From Chara braunii (lineage: Eukaryota > Streptophyta > Charophyceae > Charales > Characeae), in assembly GCA_003427395.1 (NCBI GenBank), contig BFEA01000327.1, forward strand, positions 1,455,310 through 1,482,955: a stretch of DNA of 27,646 nt, read 5' to 3'. Of this stretch, positions 18,255 through 27,646 are shown piece by piece. The translations under genes were made by a program, and so were the position numbers. The first letter of the stretch is position 1; every line of letters begins with the position of its first letter. The notes under the pieces were generated by a model. It ran no database searches, was not told the DNA's origin, and worked only from the letters and a program-made list of their open reading frames with translations.

Positions 18255-19238
18255 ATATATGGAGCAAAAGGAGGCCCAGAATCCCTCCACATCTCAACCC
18301 GGAAGCCTGGGGCCATTACCCAGATTTGGCCCTTACTGGCAGCTGGGTCCAGTGCCCCTTTCTCTTAAGAAACTTCATGCTATTCCCGAACAAAAACTAA
18401 ACTGGATTAACAAAATGACAAAATAGCAAAAACAAGGGGACCTGCCTGCTATCTTTCCACCTATCCTCATCTTAAGCCCTGAAACCGACCGCTTGTTGCT
18501 CGTCTTTCCCCTTACATCCGACACCTCCACCTCTCTGTCCGCTCTCCTTAAACCCTAAACCCTACTGTCCTGGGCGACGTGGAGACCGAGCCCCTATTTA
18601 CATAAACCCAAGTCGTCTAAGTCCACTAAGCTGAAAATATGCCCCCTAAGCTGTTTTCCTCTATCGTAAAACCTAGGTTATCCTGTCAATATTTTTCTTT
18701 TCAACCCGGGATGTACTGGGACTGTTACCCAGGTGGGCTTATGCTGGAATCCGGGTCCATCGTCTCATTCACTGCAACAAGCCAACACAAACGGGACAGT
18801 GTAAGACCAAAACTGAAATGAAAGGAACGAGTAGTAGCTCTGTTCATCCCTATAGATCCATAATACCCCCTATCGCTTCCTTCAGCCTCTAAATTTCCTG
18901 CCCTTCCATCCCAATTGTTTCTTCCTATCACGCCCTTAGCCCTTGAAGGCCTAAGGCTTGCTCACCTATCACTTTTAACCTTAAACTTCTGCATCCTAAA
19001 CTCCGTTAAATATGCTTCTAACTCCCAGAATGCCTTAAATAGGATTTCCTTTCACCTGCCTAAACTTAACCTGCTTAAATTAGTGAAGAGAAGCAAATTA
19101 GTGGTCGCTTCCCCTCCACATAAACTGTAGTCCGTTGCCTCGCAGAGCTGCCACCTTTCCCTGGCCCAACACCCTTTGTGTGAATCGGGCCTTCAGCTGC
19201 TGCTCTAGATCCTGGCATTGGTAAATCTGTCTCTGTAC
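18255..19238 (-). other. 3' UTR of LINE copy 3, rich in CCTAAA-like motifs
   Basis: Nearly 1 kb after the end of recognised ORF2. On plus it carries many loose CCTAAA / CCTTAAA motifs, especially 18546-18564 (TTAAACCCTAAACCCTA) and 18900-19090. The first about 100 bp (19130-19238) still reads as a possible C-terminal extension after a TGA (LEQQLKARFTQRVLGQGK). No other gene. Confidence 0.6.
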
Positions 19239-20183
19239 TCATTTCCATTGTGCCCAGAGATCGGTTTCTAGTAAATTGTAAAGAACCCCGCATGCTTCTT
19301 CCTGGTGCATTGGCCTCTTCTCAATAGGAATCTGACAACATCTCTTCCATATTGTCCATAGGGTATACTGCCTTATTAGCTGGAATATGGTCTTCTCGTA
19401 TGGCTGCCAGCTCCTTGGCCAGTCATGACCTAGCAGTATGGTTGCTTTGCTCTCAGGGAATGGTGACGCCGTGATTTGTCCCCAATGGGACTTGGCTTTC
19501 CCCCATAGGGCCGCTGCCTCGGGGCATATTAGAAGACAGTGGAGCATTGTTTCAGGGTCTCTCTCTTCACAGATTACACACTGTGTGTTGGCTGGATCCC
19601 TCTGTGTCCGGCTCCTGTGATCGTTTAACCAGTCGTTTACTGGCAGTGCCACATGGGTGATTAGCCACTGAAGGCTTCTGACCCTTCCGATGTGTATCGC
19701 GTTGATCTGTAGCCATGACATTTTGGGTAGCTGCTCCGGTGTGACTCCCACTTTGTTTTCCCATCGCTTGGACAACGCCAATGCTAATGGGTGCGACCTG
19801 CTTCTCAATCTGTCGCTAATTCTCGTTGTATAGTTTAGAAGGTTAATTCTTCTGATCACCCCAGTTCTTCCTCTTCTAAGATTTGATGCCCATTCTGGGG
19901 GGTCCACCTCCAAATCCACCAATGGAGTGGTTGGATTGTAGATTGTGAAATCGTCAGACTCTACCACCTTTACCTTGCGCAGGTGTTGCAGTTGGATAGT
20001 GATCGGAGTTTTAGTTGCCCGGTCCAGCTGGCTAGTGGTACTTCCCGGGCGCTTGATCTCGTACACATCTGCAACCGCCCATTCCTTCCTTTCCAGTTTC
20101 TGACTCCAGATTCTGAATGCAGCTTGTGGTTGCTCCTCCTGCTTCCATGTGCCCCAGTCCCCTAGTCCCTACTGGGACTCCAT
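19239..20183 (-). pseudogene. LINE copy 3 ORF2 C-terminus: connection and zf-RVT zinc motif
   Basis: A 275-residue frame from 20066. It has MSWLQINAIHIGRVRSLQW then ITHVALPVNDWLNDHR, matching the LQW...CLPANDWIIDH block of copy 2. The zinc ligands are CVICEE and MLHCLLIC (about 19524-19582), C-x2-C ... H-x4-C. Then SWQPYEKTIFQLIRQYTLWT and IWKRCC. It ends at a TGA (19239-19241) after LWAQWK; copy 2 continues past this point (AQWEKTKSRLL), so the TGA may be premature. Upstream, a TGA and a TAG in the same frame (20168-20186) separate it from the previous segment. Confidence 0.87.
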
Positions 20184-21080
20184 TCAGAGCAGTCTTGTCC
20201 ATTCCTGCCGTATGGCCTGAACCAAGTCGTTAAGATGTTCTTCTAGTTTGTGGATTCCTTTCAGCTGAGTTCTGAGCTCACTGCTTGTCTTCCATCGCCT
20301 GTTGTTGTCCTCCCAGAGGTGCTTGATTCGCCACACCCCATGCTCCACCCATTTGCCCCATTTGGTGTCCCTTAGTGTAAGGGTAAATGGTTTCCCCTGG
20401 GCGTTCTTGATTCCTGGGTTGCAGAATAAGGGCTGGCGCAACACCTTTTCTCTTGTGCAAGGCTCCCTGACTCTTGTCGGGAAGATGTCCTTCCAAAGCT
20501 TGACCATTTGTCTCCAATAGGATGTTTCCCTTGTGCCCTTCTCCGTGACTACCTTGGCCCAGCTGCTGCACATTACGCAGAATAGACCGGTCATATTGGC
20601 CAGAGTTTCATATGTAGCCAGGTGTCTGATGCGATCCAGGGCCAACGAGACCCAGGGTAGGTTTGGATGGGTGATCAAGTTGATCGCCCACTTGCTCTGT
20701 AGGGCCTTGAGTTGTTGATCCAGGTCTAGAATGCCCAAGCCCCCCTGTTCCTTTGCTCGGGTGACGTGTTTCCACAACCACACCACTTTAGAGATGAAGT
20801 GGGGTTTGGTTGGATTTGGGGTCCAGAGGTAGGCCGCCGCGTGTCTGCGCGAAGCCGAGGTTGTCTGGGCTGGGGGAGACCATATTGTCCCGGCGTACCA
20901 CAACATCGAGAAGATGGACGCGTTAAGTATGAGGGCCCTTCCAAAAACTGATATATATATTGCCGACCAGGCTGACAGTTTGGCCAGTATCTTGGTCATT
21001 AATTCGGTCGCCATGGACTGATGAGGACCTGTCTCGGTGATCGTGATTCCTAGGTACCTCAACGGTGTTCGCGCTGTCAC
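20184..21080 (-). pseudogene. LINE copy 3 ORF2 thumb region
   Basis: A 298-residue open frame: TPLRYLGITITETG, SVFGRALILNAS, GGLGILDLDQQLKALQSKWA, LPWVSLALDRIRHLATYE, LRQPLFCNPGIKN and KHLWEDNNRRWKTS. Each block matches copies 1 and 2 in order. It is in frame with the RT segment and separated from it only by a TAG at 21081-21083. That TAG lies at the same aligned residue where copy 1 has Trp and copy 2 has TGA. Confidence 0.9.
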
Positions 21081-21770
21081 CTATTGTAGCCCCCACTGGT
21101 TGATAGTAGGGTTTGGTCCTACCCCTTTTTGGTCTGTTAGCCACCATCCCACTGTCTTTGGCCAATTTATTTCCATTTTCGACGCCAGCTGAAAGACCTC
21201 CATTGTCCTCGTGAGTGTTTGGAAAGAAAAATCCGAGGCTCTAATCAACACTGTGAGATCATCTGCGAAAAGTATAGTTGTCGGCAAGTAAACTAACCGG
21301 CCTTGCTGGTCTGGTGTCGCGACTAAGCGTTCTATTGATGGATCTTTATGGAGGAGGGAGGCTATGGCTTCCATAATGAAGAGGAAGATTGGCGCTGCTA
21401 ACAGCTCGCCCTGCCTAATCGACCTCGACATCTTATATTTTGTTGAAAGATGGTCGTTGACTTGCACCTGCCCGTGCCCGTCATTATATAGGACTCTGAT
21501 CCATTTTCAAAAATTCAGGCTACCCCTATCCTTTCCATGCACTGTTGTAGGAAGCTCCAATTCACCTGATCGTAAGCCTTTTCAAAGTCGAAAAACAAAA
21601 TTGTCGTGTTGATCCTTTTGTCCCTGATATAGCATACCGATTCTGTCAACGTCATGGCATTGTCGAGGATGAAGTGCCCAGGAATAAACCCTGTTTGATC
21701 GAGATGGAAGCACCCCTCTGTGACCACTCGAAGTCTGTTTGCCAGAGCCTTGGCCACAACCCTGTGTGTC
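21081..21770 (-). pseudogene. LINE copy 3 reverse transcriptase palm
   Basis: Minus 21515-21757: AKALANRLRVVTEGCFHLDQ, TGFIPGHFILDNA and LFFDFEKAYDQVNWSF, motif A with its Asp. A stop and frame change at about 21515 follow. Minus 21081-21467: SRSIRQGELLAAPIFLFIME, with Glu in place of Asp in RQGDP, then TTILFADDLTVLIRA (motif C, two Asp) and MEINWPKTVGWWLTDQKG. The triad is still encoded, over two frames. Confidence 0.9.
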
Positions 21771-22604
21771 AGACTGTCAGTGTGAGAAGAGTTATCGGCC
21801 TGTAGTTTCGGATGTCCGCCGGGTTTCCTTTTTTATATAGGAGCATGACAATTCCCGTGGTCGTGTCTTATCCTAGCCCCTCCCTTTGCCATGCTTGCTC
21901 TAGGATGGTTTCATACTCACTGCCCAGGATTGGCCAGAATTCCAGTCATAACTCCCTAGTTAAACCATCTCTTTCGGGGGTCTTATTAGGCGTCACAGAC
22001 TTAAGAGTCTCCAGAAGCTCCTCTTGGGACAAAGCGGCCTCAAGCTTTGCAGCTTGTGTTTGAGAGATTGTAGGCTCGAGATACGCCAAGAACTTAGACC
22101 GTGCCCTTTCCACTTGCTGTTGGGGATGCTCGTCCTCCCTTGACTTGTAAAGGTTGCTGTAGAAGTTCTGGGCTATCGCTACCATACCTTTTGTGCTGGT
22201 TGTCAGCCCCTGTGGTCCTTCCAGTTTATCTATCAAAGCATTCATGCCCCTGTTCTTAATTTTCTGAAAGAAAAACTTCGTCATTCTTTCCCCCTCTTCC
22301 CACTCTTTCACTCTAGCCTCAGTTGTAGGCCGCAGGTTCTCCATCTTTCCCAATCCCCTAGTTCTGATCTTACCGCTTACGAAGTCCTCTCATACATGCC
22401 CTTGTCGGCGTGCCTGATGAGGTTTCTCTCTACTATTCTGATAGCTTGCTGGAGCTCCTGCTCTCTCCTCTTCCTTTTGGCCGCTAACTGTCTCGCCGCC
22501 ACCGCCATTGCCTTCGAGATGGAGTTCATCAGATCCGGGAAGGACTGTGTCTCCGAGTTATGGGATAAGCAGACTTGTAGGACCGTCTGTCTCAGTTCGG
22601 TGGT
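21771..22604 (-). pseudogene. LINE copy 3 linker and RT fingers
   Basis: After a TAG at 22605 the EN frame continues into TTELRQTVLQVCLSHNS, then RQLAAKRKRREQELQQAIRI, a basic helix-rich linker. A frame change leads to 21946-22353: MTKFFFQKIKNRG, FYSNLYKSRED, LSQEELLETLKSVTPNKTPE and RDGLTREL, where copy 2 has IDGLPKEFW. A TGA at 21946-21948 aligns with the Trp of that block in an ungapped alignment. Beyond it come MLLYKKGNPADIRNYRPITL (about 21800-21860), the finger motifs, and another frameshift before the palm. Confidence 0.85.
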
Positions 22605-23528
22605 CTAGATCAGCGATTTATTCAATTTGTAAAAACTCTTACCCCTAGTACATTGCTTCTCTGTGACCAAGTGTAGGTAGATAGGCTTGTGGTAAAGGCC
22701 TGCCATATAGGGTAACTCCCATATTCCCACTGCATGGATCATACCAGTTACATCAAGTGAGGTCAGGAAATAGTCGATTCGTGACGCCGAGATGTGCTGA
22801 CTACGATCTCTTTTGTAACAAGTAAATTGTCTCTCCTCTGAATAAAATAATCTAAAGGGATCTATCAAATCACTGTCCACCATCATGTTGTGTATTGGGA
22901 GGGCCTCCTCTCCTGCCAGTCCTTCCCCTTGCCTATTGCTCCCTGACATCCTATCCAGGTTCAAGTCCAAAGCAGTGTTCCAGTCGCCCACTAAGATGAG
23001 GTGCCTGGCGGGGTCCAAGAGTGTGTGTATGTTGTCCACCAGCTGCGCTCTCTGTTGGAAGCCGTTGGGGCAGTAAGTCGCCATCAGAGTGTATGGTTCA
23101 TCGTGGAATGCAAAATCCACTTTTACCCATCTCCCTTCTTGTCTATCGACTTGGGTGTCCCCTGCCACTATTCTTTCTGTTGTCGTGGCCTTGCTGTTCT
23201 GTAGAATAGCGACTCCTGTTGAGTGCAACCTACTTGCTAGTGCCCACTGGACCATCTTGACCCATCTCAATTTCTGGGTCAATCTGTTCTATGTTTGTTG
23301 GTGCTACCGGGATTCCATGAGATGCGTTTCTTGAAGGCAGATTAAGTCCGATGGGTCCCTGTCGTACCATGTTGTGGACTTCATAATATTGCTCCACTTG
23401 TCTTGGTTATCCAAGATGTCCGCTAGACCATTGACATTCCACGACGTGATTTTCAACTCTGGTTTTTCTGTGCATGCGTATTTCCCCCTTTTTCTCTTCG
23501 CTTGTCTCCCCTCTTCTTGATTCTCCAT
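22605..23528 (-). pseudogene. LINE copy 3 endonuclease domain, start of ORF2
   Basis: The likely ORF2 start is MENQEEGRQAKRKRGKYA at 23528, with a basic leader. EN motifs: LKITSWNVNGLADI, then PSDLICLQETHLMESR (metal-binding Glu), two in-frame TAG codons at about 23284-23306, LASRLHSTGVAIL, GRWVKVDFAFHDEPYTLMAT, LILVGDWNTALDLNLDRMSG (GDWN motif), FRLFYSEERQFTCYKRD, SASRIDYFLTS (SRIDYF intact) and GLYHKPIYLHL (the SDHKP His site, Ser-Asp changed). FYKLNKSLI ends the domain at a TAG. This is the most complete EN in the window. Confidence 0.92.
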
Positions 23529-23534
23529 GGTTGT

Positions 23535-23990
23535 TTAAATCTGGGTTTCGGGGCTCTTCATCACTCGTTTGAGATTCAAGAGCCGAGCAACGCCATGTCT
23601 ATCCTTATGGAGTCCGGCTCGATCTTGCTTTCCAAAAACTCTGGCTTCCAGGCAAAGGCCTCTATTTTTACTGCAATGGCTGCGCTTCTGGCTACCCATT
23701 CTGCAACTTTCTCTCCTCCCAATAGCCCATATGGAATGGTCTCTACCACCTGCCACAACATCCATACCAGATCGCTCTTGAGCATTGTCTCTTCCTGCAG
23801 GACCATCAGTATCGGTTTGAAGTCGACTGCCAGCCTGTGCCAGGTTCCCGCTTTCGATGACCCCCTCTTCCGCTAGTAATTCCTTTCCTCCCATAATGTG
23901 AACCCAGGTAGGTAAGTCCTCTGCAATCAGACTTCGGAAGTCTTTCTCATGGCAGACACTCACCTTCATGCTGATGAGTTGAAGCGTGTG
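23535..23990 (-). pseudogene. LINE copy 3 domain upstream of ORF2 (end of ORF1)
   Basis: Two overlapping minus frames share one protein. It starts MKVSVCHEKDFRSLIAEDLP, shifts, and continues MVLQEETMLKSDLVWMLW, then VAEWVARSAAIAVKIEAFAW and IEPDSIRIDMALLGS, ending at about 23576. I recognise no family. The same position in copy 1 (6664-7152) holds a weakly similar stretch, which suggests a conserved ORF1 C-terminal domain in these LINEs. Confidence 0.6.
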
Positions 23991-24025
23991 GTGGATTGCG
24001 ACTCCCAGTCCAAATGCTTCTCATT

Positions 24026-24547
24026 TCAGCGACATGAGAGGACTACTCTTTGCTTGACCCCTTTCTTCCCGTCTAGTCTTGCTGCCTCTTTTACTTCTCT
24101 TTGTTGCCCCTGTGCTATTTTCTGCAGGTTGATCGTTGCCTCCTCAAATTCACGGTTCTGGTCCTTCAAAGCATTGACTTGGGCTTCCAAAATTGCTGCT
24201 TGTCTCTGGAGTTCCTCCTTGGCGGTCTCCTCTGTCCCATCTATTGGCTCCTCCATCTCTGTTTGCAGATCTTGAGAGTCTTGCGCCTGGCCCACCTCGC
24301 TTCCCTTGTTCATCTCTGTCCTTGATTTGCGCTTTTTGTTGCTGCATTTGTTGTCCTTGTGATGATAGGACTTTGGCCATTGAAAGCATTTGTTGTATTC
24401 CTCTTCCTGCATGTGAATTTCGTTTTTGTTTGTACGTGACTTCCGTGCATATTGGGCTGCATAGAACTCGTTTAGCTCCTCTCTTTTCAGCAGCTCATAG
24501 CGGTTTTCAGACAAGATGTCCCCTGCTGCCTGTGTGGTCTGCCGCAT
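24026..24547 (-). pseudogene. LINE copy 3 ORF1 coiled-coil region
   Basis: A 173-residue open frame. The N-terminal half is charged (ELLKREELNEFYAAQYARKS) and includes a possible NKCF..PKSYHHKDNKC metal-type cluster. The C-terminal half, AKEELQRQAAILEAQVNALK to NREFEEATINLQKIAQGQQR, has heptad spacing of hydrophobics and looks like a coiled coil, as used by L1-type ORF1 proteins to oligomerise. The frame to the upstream acidic part is broken. Confidence 0.65.
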
Positions 24548-24603
24548 GTTGTACAGATGCTTGTGGTGGCCAATCGGACCTCACACTCTATTTCCCTTCC
24601 CCA

Positions 24604-25166
24604 TTCCAATTGTTCCACGAATTAGACCCATTGTTCCACTGTGGCCTCTTCTTCCTCTTCATCCTCTCCCTCCTCCCCCTCCCCCTCGCCGTCCGTTGAT
24701 TCGTCTGGGGTGGCCCCCTCCATTGGGAGGTCGCTTTGATCTTCCTCCGCCTCCTTTATTTCCTCCTCAGTCATTGGACCGTGGTTTTGCATGATGTGTT
24801 TGCTATTCCCCTTGCTTTCCGAACTGTCCCGGACCATTTTTTGTGCAATTTCCATTGATTCGCCCTCCACTTCCATCTGCTGCTCCGATACGCCTTTTTG
24901 GCTATTCCTTGATGAGGTTGGTTTGGATGACTAACTCTCTTCGCTTGGATGAGTTCCGCCCACAGACTGTGATCTCTTACCCTGTTGTTCTTGTTGATCC
25001 GTTTCCTCTGAGCCCTCGTCTGCGCTTTCCTTTTCAGAGAAGTGTCTGAGCTGAAAATGGAATCAGTCGTCTCTCCTATCTCTTCACAGTCCATGCTTTC
25101 CTCTTGATGCTCTTGGGATCCCTCCGGTTTTTCTTTCGGGTCCTGATGCCTATTCCGCCGCTGGTC
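24604..25166 (-). pseudogene. LINE copy 3 ORF1: basic and acidic tail
   Basis: In frame with the ORF1 body after a TGA at 25167-25169: QRRNRHQDPKEKPEGSQEHQ, then LKRKAQTRAQRKRINKNN (basic, possible nuclear or RNA-binding patch). A frame change at about 24870 then gives a Glu/Asp-rich stretch, DESTDGEGEGEEGEDEEEEE, ending at 24622. The amino-acid bias is clear; a specific function is not. Confidence 0.6.
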
Positions 25167-26507
25167 TCAAGCTCTGAAATTCTCTAGAAACGCCTGTTTC
25201 GTCGTTCGTCCCATTTGGTGCAGTTCTTCCATGGTGCGGAGTCTCTGTTGATCATCCTGCATTGCCGTTTCATCAAGCATTGGCTTCCTGAGGAACCCTC
25301 TTTCCTTTTCTTCCATTCTTCTGGCTCCTGTTTGCCTCCACATGCCGTCGAAAGGTGGGTATGTATTTGGCTTAACGCTTGGGGCACTTTTTAGTACCCA
25401 CACCCACCTAGGAGACTTCAGGTTGTCATCAAATATCCATCCACTATATTGGGCCGAGTTGATGTACCAGACTCCCCGTTTGTTTTCACATTCGGCCAGC
25501 ATCGACTGTCGTAGCGGTTTTTGCTTGTTGTCGGTACCTGTCTGCAGGCACTGCGACCCGAGGTGGCCTCTTCCCCTACATTTGGAGCAAAAAGGGTTTG
25601 TCTTAGTGGAGACGAAAATCGTTAGTCTTTGCTTGTTCTTCTGAAAGAACCATTGTTCCGGGAATTTTGGCGGCGCACCCGACTTGACCTCCAAGCAAGC
25701 CACTCGCGAATTGTGGTTGGGTGCCAGGAAGTCCGGATTGGCTGGGAGCCAATCAATGACGGGGTTATTCGGGTACTCGTCAGACAACCTTCTTTGAACA
25801 AAATTGTGCATACCCTCTGACGAATTATCGAACTGCACCCAGAAATGGTTCCTCATCATTGTATGGCGATGTCTTGATGCTTCCGCCCGCGAGGGGCGTG
25901 GAGGCTTCCATGCTTGGATTGTCACCACCGCCCCTTTGCATTTCAGTGAGGCTAGGGATAGCAGGTACTGCGCGTAATTAGGGTCAACACATACAATCAT
26001 GACCGTGAATTTGCCCCTCTTATGGTACGGGACTTTTGGTTCTTGCCCTTTTACATTCTCCAGTGCCCTTAGCCTGTCCATCACCCAGCGTCTTTTTTTG
26101 TTTAGTTAGAGCTCTTGTTTTTTGCCAAAGAAGTTGAATAGGTCTGCATGACGTTCGTAAAGTCCATTGAGGGAGGGAATATCCTGTTTCGGATATTCCC
26201 ACACATCCACTTCCTCCACTTTCCCGGCTTCCCCTTTTATGGTTTCCTTCATGACTTTGATTTGTGCTGATATTTGTGTTTTTTCCAGTAGAAACTCCAT
26301 TGCTCTCGGTCCCAACGCCTGTGGTTTGATCCCCACAGCTCCTCCTGACGCCGTAGCTTGTAGGGTTTCCTGTGAGGATTGACTTGCTTGGCCTTGGCTG
26401 AACTCATTTTTCTCTTTCTCGTTCATGGCTCTCTGAGCGGCCCGGAGTATGTCATTGTCATGATTGGTTGTCTCCTTATAGATACTCCCTTTGCTCCTTC
26501 CTCCCAC
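25167..26507 (-). pseudogene. LINE copy 3 ORF1, RNA-binding protein with CCHC zinc knuckle
   Basis: The start is MGGRSKGSIYKETTNH at 26507. One in-frame TAA (26106-26108) splits it. The body has WVMDRLRALENVKGQEPKVP, then HFWVQFDNSSEGMHNFVQRR and IDWLPANPDFLAPNHNSRVA. A zinc knuckle CSKCRGRGHLGSQC (25548-25589), C-x2-C-x4-H-x4-C, follows. A helix-rich tail ends at TGA 25167. The layout (conserved N-terminal domain, then CCHC) is that of plant L1 ORF1 proteins; membership of DUF4283 is possible but not proven. It would coat the element RNA and help reverse transcription. Confidence 0.85.
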
Positions 26508-26510
26508 TTG

Positions 26511-26883
26511 TCCTTAAGCCCGTCACTCGCTCCTTCCACTTTTGCTCTTCCCTCCCTTACTTGTTACTTCCCTTTGTTTTGGTCCTTTTGAATTTTTAAT
26601 TTCCTTCTCGTGTCTCCTGTCAGTCCTGTCACTCACGTTTCCCGTCGCTCGTAGTTCCCTCCCCTTTTCTTTCTAATTTTTAATTTTCTTCACTTCACTC
26701 CCGTTTCTTTTTCCTTTCGCCTTTTATTGATCTCACCTAATTTTCTTTCCGTATCTCCCGCCCCTTCGTCAAACCCTTCTAGGTTTTAATTCTGGTATCT
26801 GCTCCGTCTACTGACCTATCCCTTGTTACTACCCTCCCCTTTGTTACCTGTGTTGATGCCTTGGTTCCTCTCGTTGGGGCTTG
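26511..26883. other. Pyrimidine-rich stretch, probable 5' UTR of LINE copy 3
   Basis: Plus strand is rich in CCTT and TTTTC; on minus this is purine-rich sequence directly upstream of ORF1. No gene or clear promoter motif is visible. The element's 5' end probably lies in here. Confidence 0.45.
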
Positions 26884-27190
26884 CTCTCATCTCCTCCAAT
26901 TCGTTATCCCTTCCTGCCTATACCATAACCGCTCAAACCCAAGAAGCCTGGAAAAATCTCATCTCTAAACTCAAACAAGAAATGGGCAATTTGAAGCAGA
27001 TACAATAACTAGAAAATTTTTGCAACATATGGGTGGACCACGGCCAGAGACTGTGTACATTGTATGACCAACACAATTTACAATGGCAACCATGGCTCTC
27101 TACTGAGAGGCAATGGGAATTCCTTCCCACAGACCACTTTACTATTGAATTCTGGCCTACGAATTTCATATTGATTCCCAGCGACCCTTA
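26884..27190 (+). pseudogene. Unrecognised coding-like remnant
   Basis: One plus frame reads through about 100 codons with a single TAA near 27006: TITAQTQEAWKNLISKLKQE, MGNLKQIQ, stop, LENFCNIWVDHGQRLCTLYD, QHNLQWQPWLSTERQWEFLP and TDHFTIEFWPTNFILIPSDP, then stop. The composition (Trp-rich, helical first part) looks like protein rather than chance. I recognise no family. It could be a piece of another retroelement or of a host gene. Confidence 0.45.
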
Positions 27191-27219
27191 GGAAGACCAT
27201 CCAGGCTCATCATAACCTG

Positions 27220-27646
27220 TTTGGGGGTGAACCTTTCTCACTTCCTTCCCTTGCTCTTCCCCTCTCCTCTTCCTCTTCCCTTTCCCTTCCCACCCCCACC
27301 CACCAAACAGCTGGCCAGGTGGGATTTGTCCCAAAGGGAATTAAGGGAACACAGGGTGATGCAGATCGTTGGAGAGGAACCCCCGCAGCAACAAAGGAAA
27401 GCCAAGTGACACAGGGATTAAACCACCAGTACCTCGGCCAGCCATTTTTTTTTTGTTGCGGCCGTATACGCGCCGCGACTTGCGGTGGTCGGGGAGGCGG
27501 GCGACCGGTAAGTACGAAAAAAAAAAAAAAAGTACGGAAAAAAAAAGAAAAAAAAACGAGAACGAAAAGAAAAGAAAAGAATGGAAGTCACGCGACAGGT
27601 GTTCCGAGAAGTGGCGGCGCGTTGGCTCTCTCTCTCTCTCTCTCTC
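27220..27646. repeat. Low-complexity end: CCTT-rich, poly-A, AAAAG, (CT)n
   Basis: CCTT/TTCC-rich tract at about 27238-27292, T run at about 27446-27454, A runs at about 27518-27532 and 27537-27556 with G interruptions, AAAAG repeats at about 27564-27580 and (CT)n from about 27630 to the end. GC-rich sequence lies between (about 27460-27510). No gene is supported. Confidence 0.75.

Larger units (their letters stand above)
18209..26510 (-). mobile_element. LINE copy 3 (L1-like), nearly full length with poly(A) tail
   Basis: Minus-strand order: ORF1 with CCHC knuckle (25167-26507), acidic tail (24604-25166), coiled coil (24026-24547), a domain upstream of ORF2 (23535-23990), ORF2 with EN (22605-23528), linker (21770-22604), RT (21081-21770), thumb (20184-21080), zf-RVT (19239-20183), about 1 kb of 3' UTR, AATAAA and 23 A. 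The poly(A) tail distinguishes it from copies 1 and 2, and its protein sequence is well diverged from theirs, so it is another family. Stops and frameshifts occur in every domain. The flank left of the tail (AATTTATGCTTAACTTG) was not found again near the 5' side, so no target duplication is proven. Confidence 0.9.

Noticed and set aside
18548-18564. Telomere or interstitial telomeric repeat
   Set aside because: Only about two units, lying within a LINE 3' UTR; far too short for a telomere tract.
24193-24794. Plus-strand open frames of 168 and 92 residues rich in Pro and Leu
   Set aside because: They are the complement of the acidic and coiled-coil region of LINE copy 3 ORF1; the bias comes from GAG/GAA codons on the other strand.
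1-27646. CRISPR array, bacterial operon or phage genes
   Set aside because: No regularly spaced repeats, no ribosome binding site pattern, and all recognised genes belong to eukaryotic transposable elements.

Overview
The window is eukaryotic nuclear DNA made almost entirely of decayed transposable elements. I recognise no intact host gene. A streptophyte (land plant or charophyte-like alga) is the best guess. The LINEs are L1-like, with an apurinic endonuclease (EN), a reverse transcriptase (RT) and a C-terminal zf-RVT zinc motif (CxxC...HxxxxC), and one copy keeps a first ORF with a CCHC zinc knuckle. A PIF/Harbinger element and a short TTTAGGG-type repeat also fit the green lineage. All of this is inference from family traits, and no species can be named. 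|| Layout. 1-260: homopolymers, GC-rich sequence and GAT repeats. 240-7150 (minus): LINE copy 1, broken by stops and frameshifts. It has a stuttered RT region (2671-3613) and about 0.9 kb of unrelated sequence inserted in its linker. 7150-7450: junction where copies 1 and 2 face away from each other. 7450-11140 (plus): LINE copy 2, truncated at its 5' end, with a long open RT frame, in-frame stops and one frameshift, ending in a (TCA)n tail. 11141-11272: short A-tailed module with a hairpin. 11270-12780: non-coding debris with tandem and inverted repeats. 12780-14050 (plus): LINE copy 4, EN plus linker only. 14096-14172: tRNA-like Pol III box region, apparently a SINE head. 14176-17119: a complete but dead PIF/Harbinger element with inverted ends and a TAA target duplication. 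17123-17718: flank of that element, ending in a second A-tailed hairpin module. 18209 to about 26510 (minus): LINE copy 3, the most complete, with ORF1, coiled coil, EN, RT, zf-RVT, 3' UTR, AATAAA signal and poly(A). 26884-27190 (plus): an unrecognised coding-like remnant. 27400-27646: low complexity, ending in (CT)n. || How it fits together. ORF1 (RNA binding) and ORF2 (EN nicks target DNA, RT copies the RNA onto it) would have worked together in target-primed reverse transcription. The Harbinger transposase would have acted on the inverted ends of its own element. Most damage that can be read by aligning copies is C:G to T:A change: Trp, Arg and Gln codons turned into stops, and the first catalytic Asp of the transposase turned into Asn. 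The main novel leads are a covarying hairpin shared by two A-tailed modules, repeated loss of the same Trp codons in separate LINEs, and the stuttered RT of copy 1.
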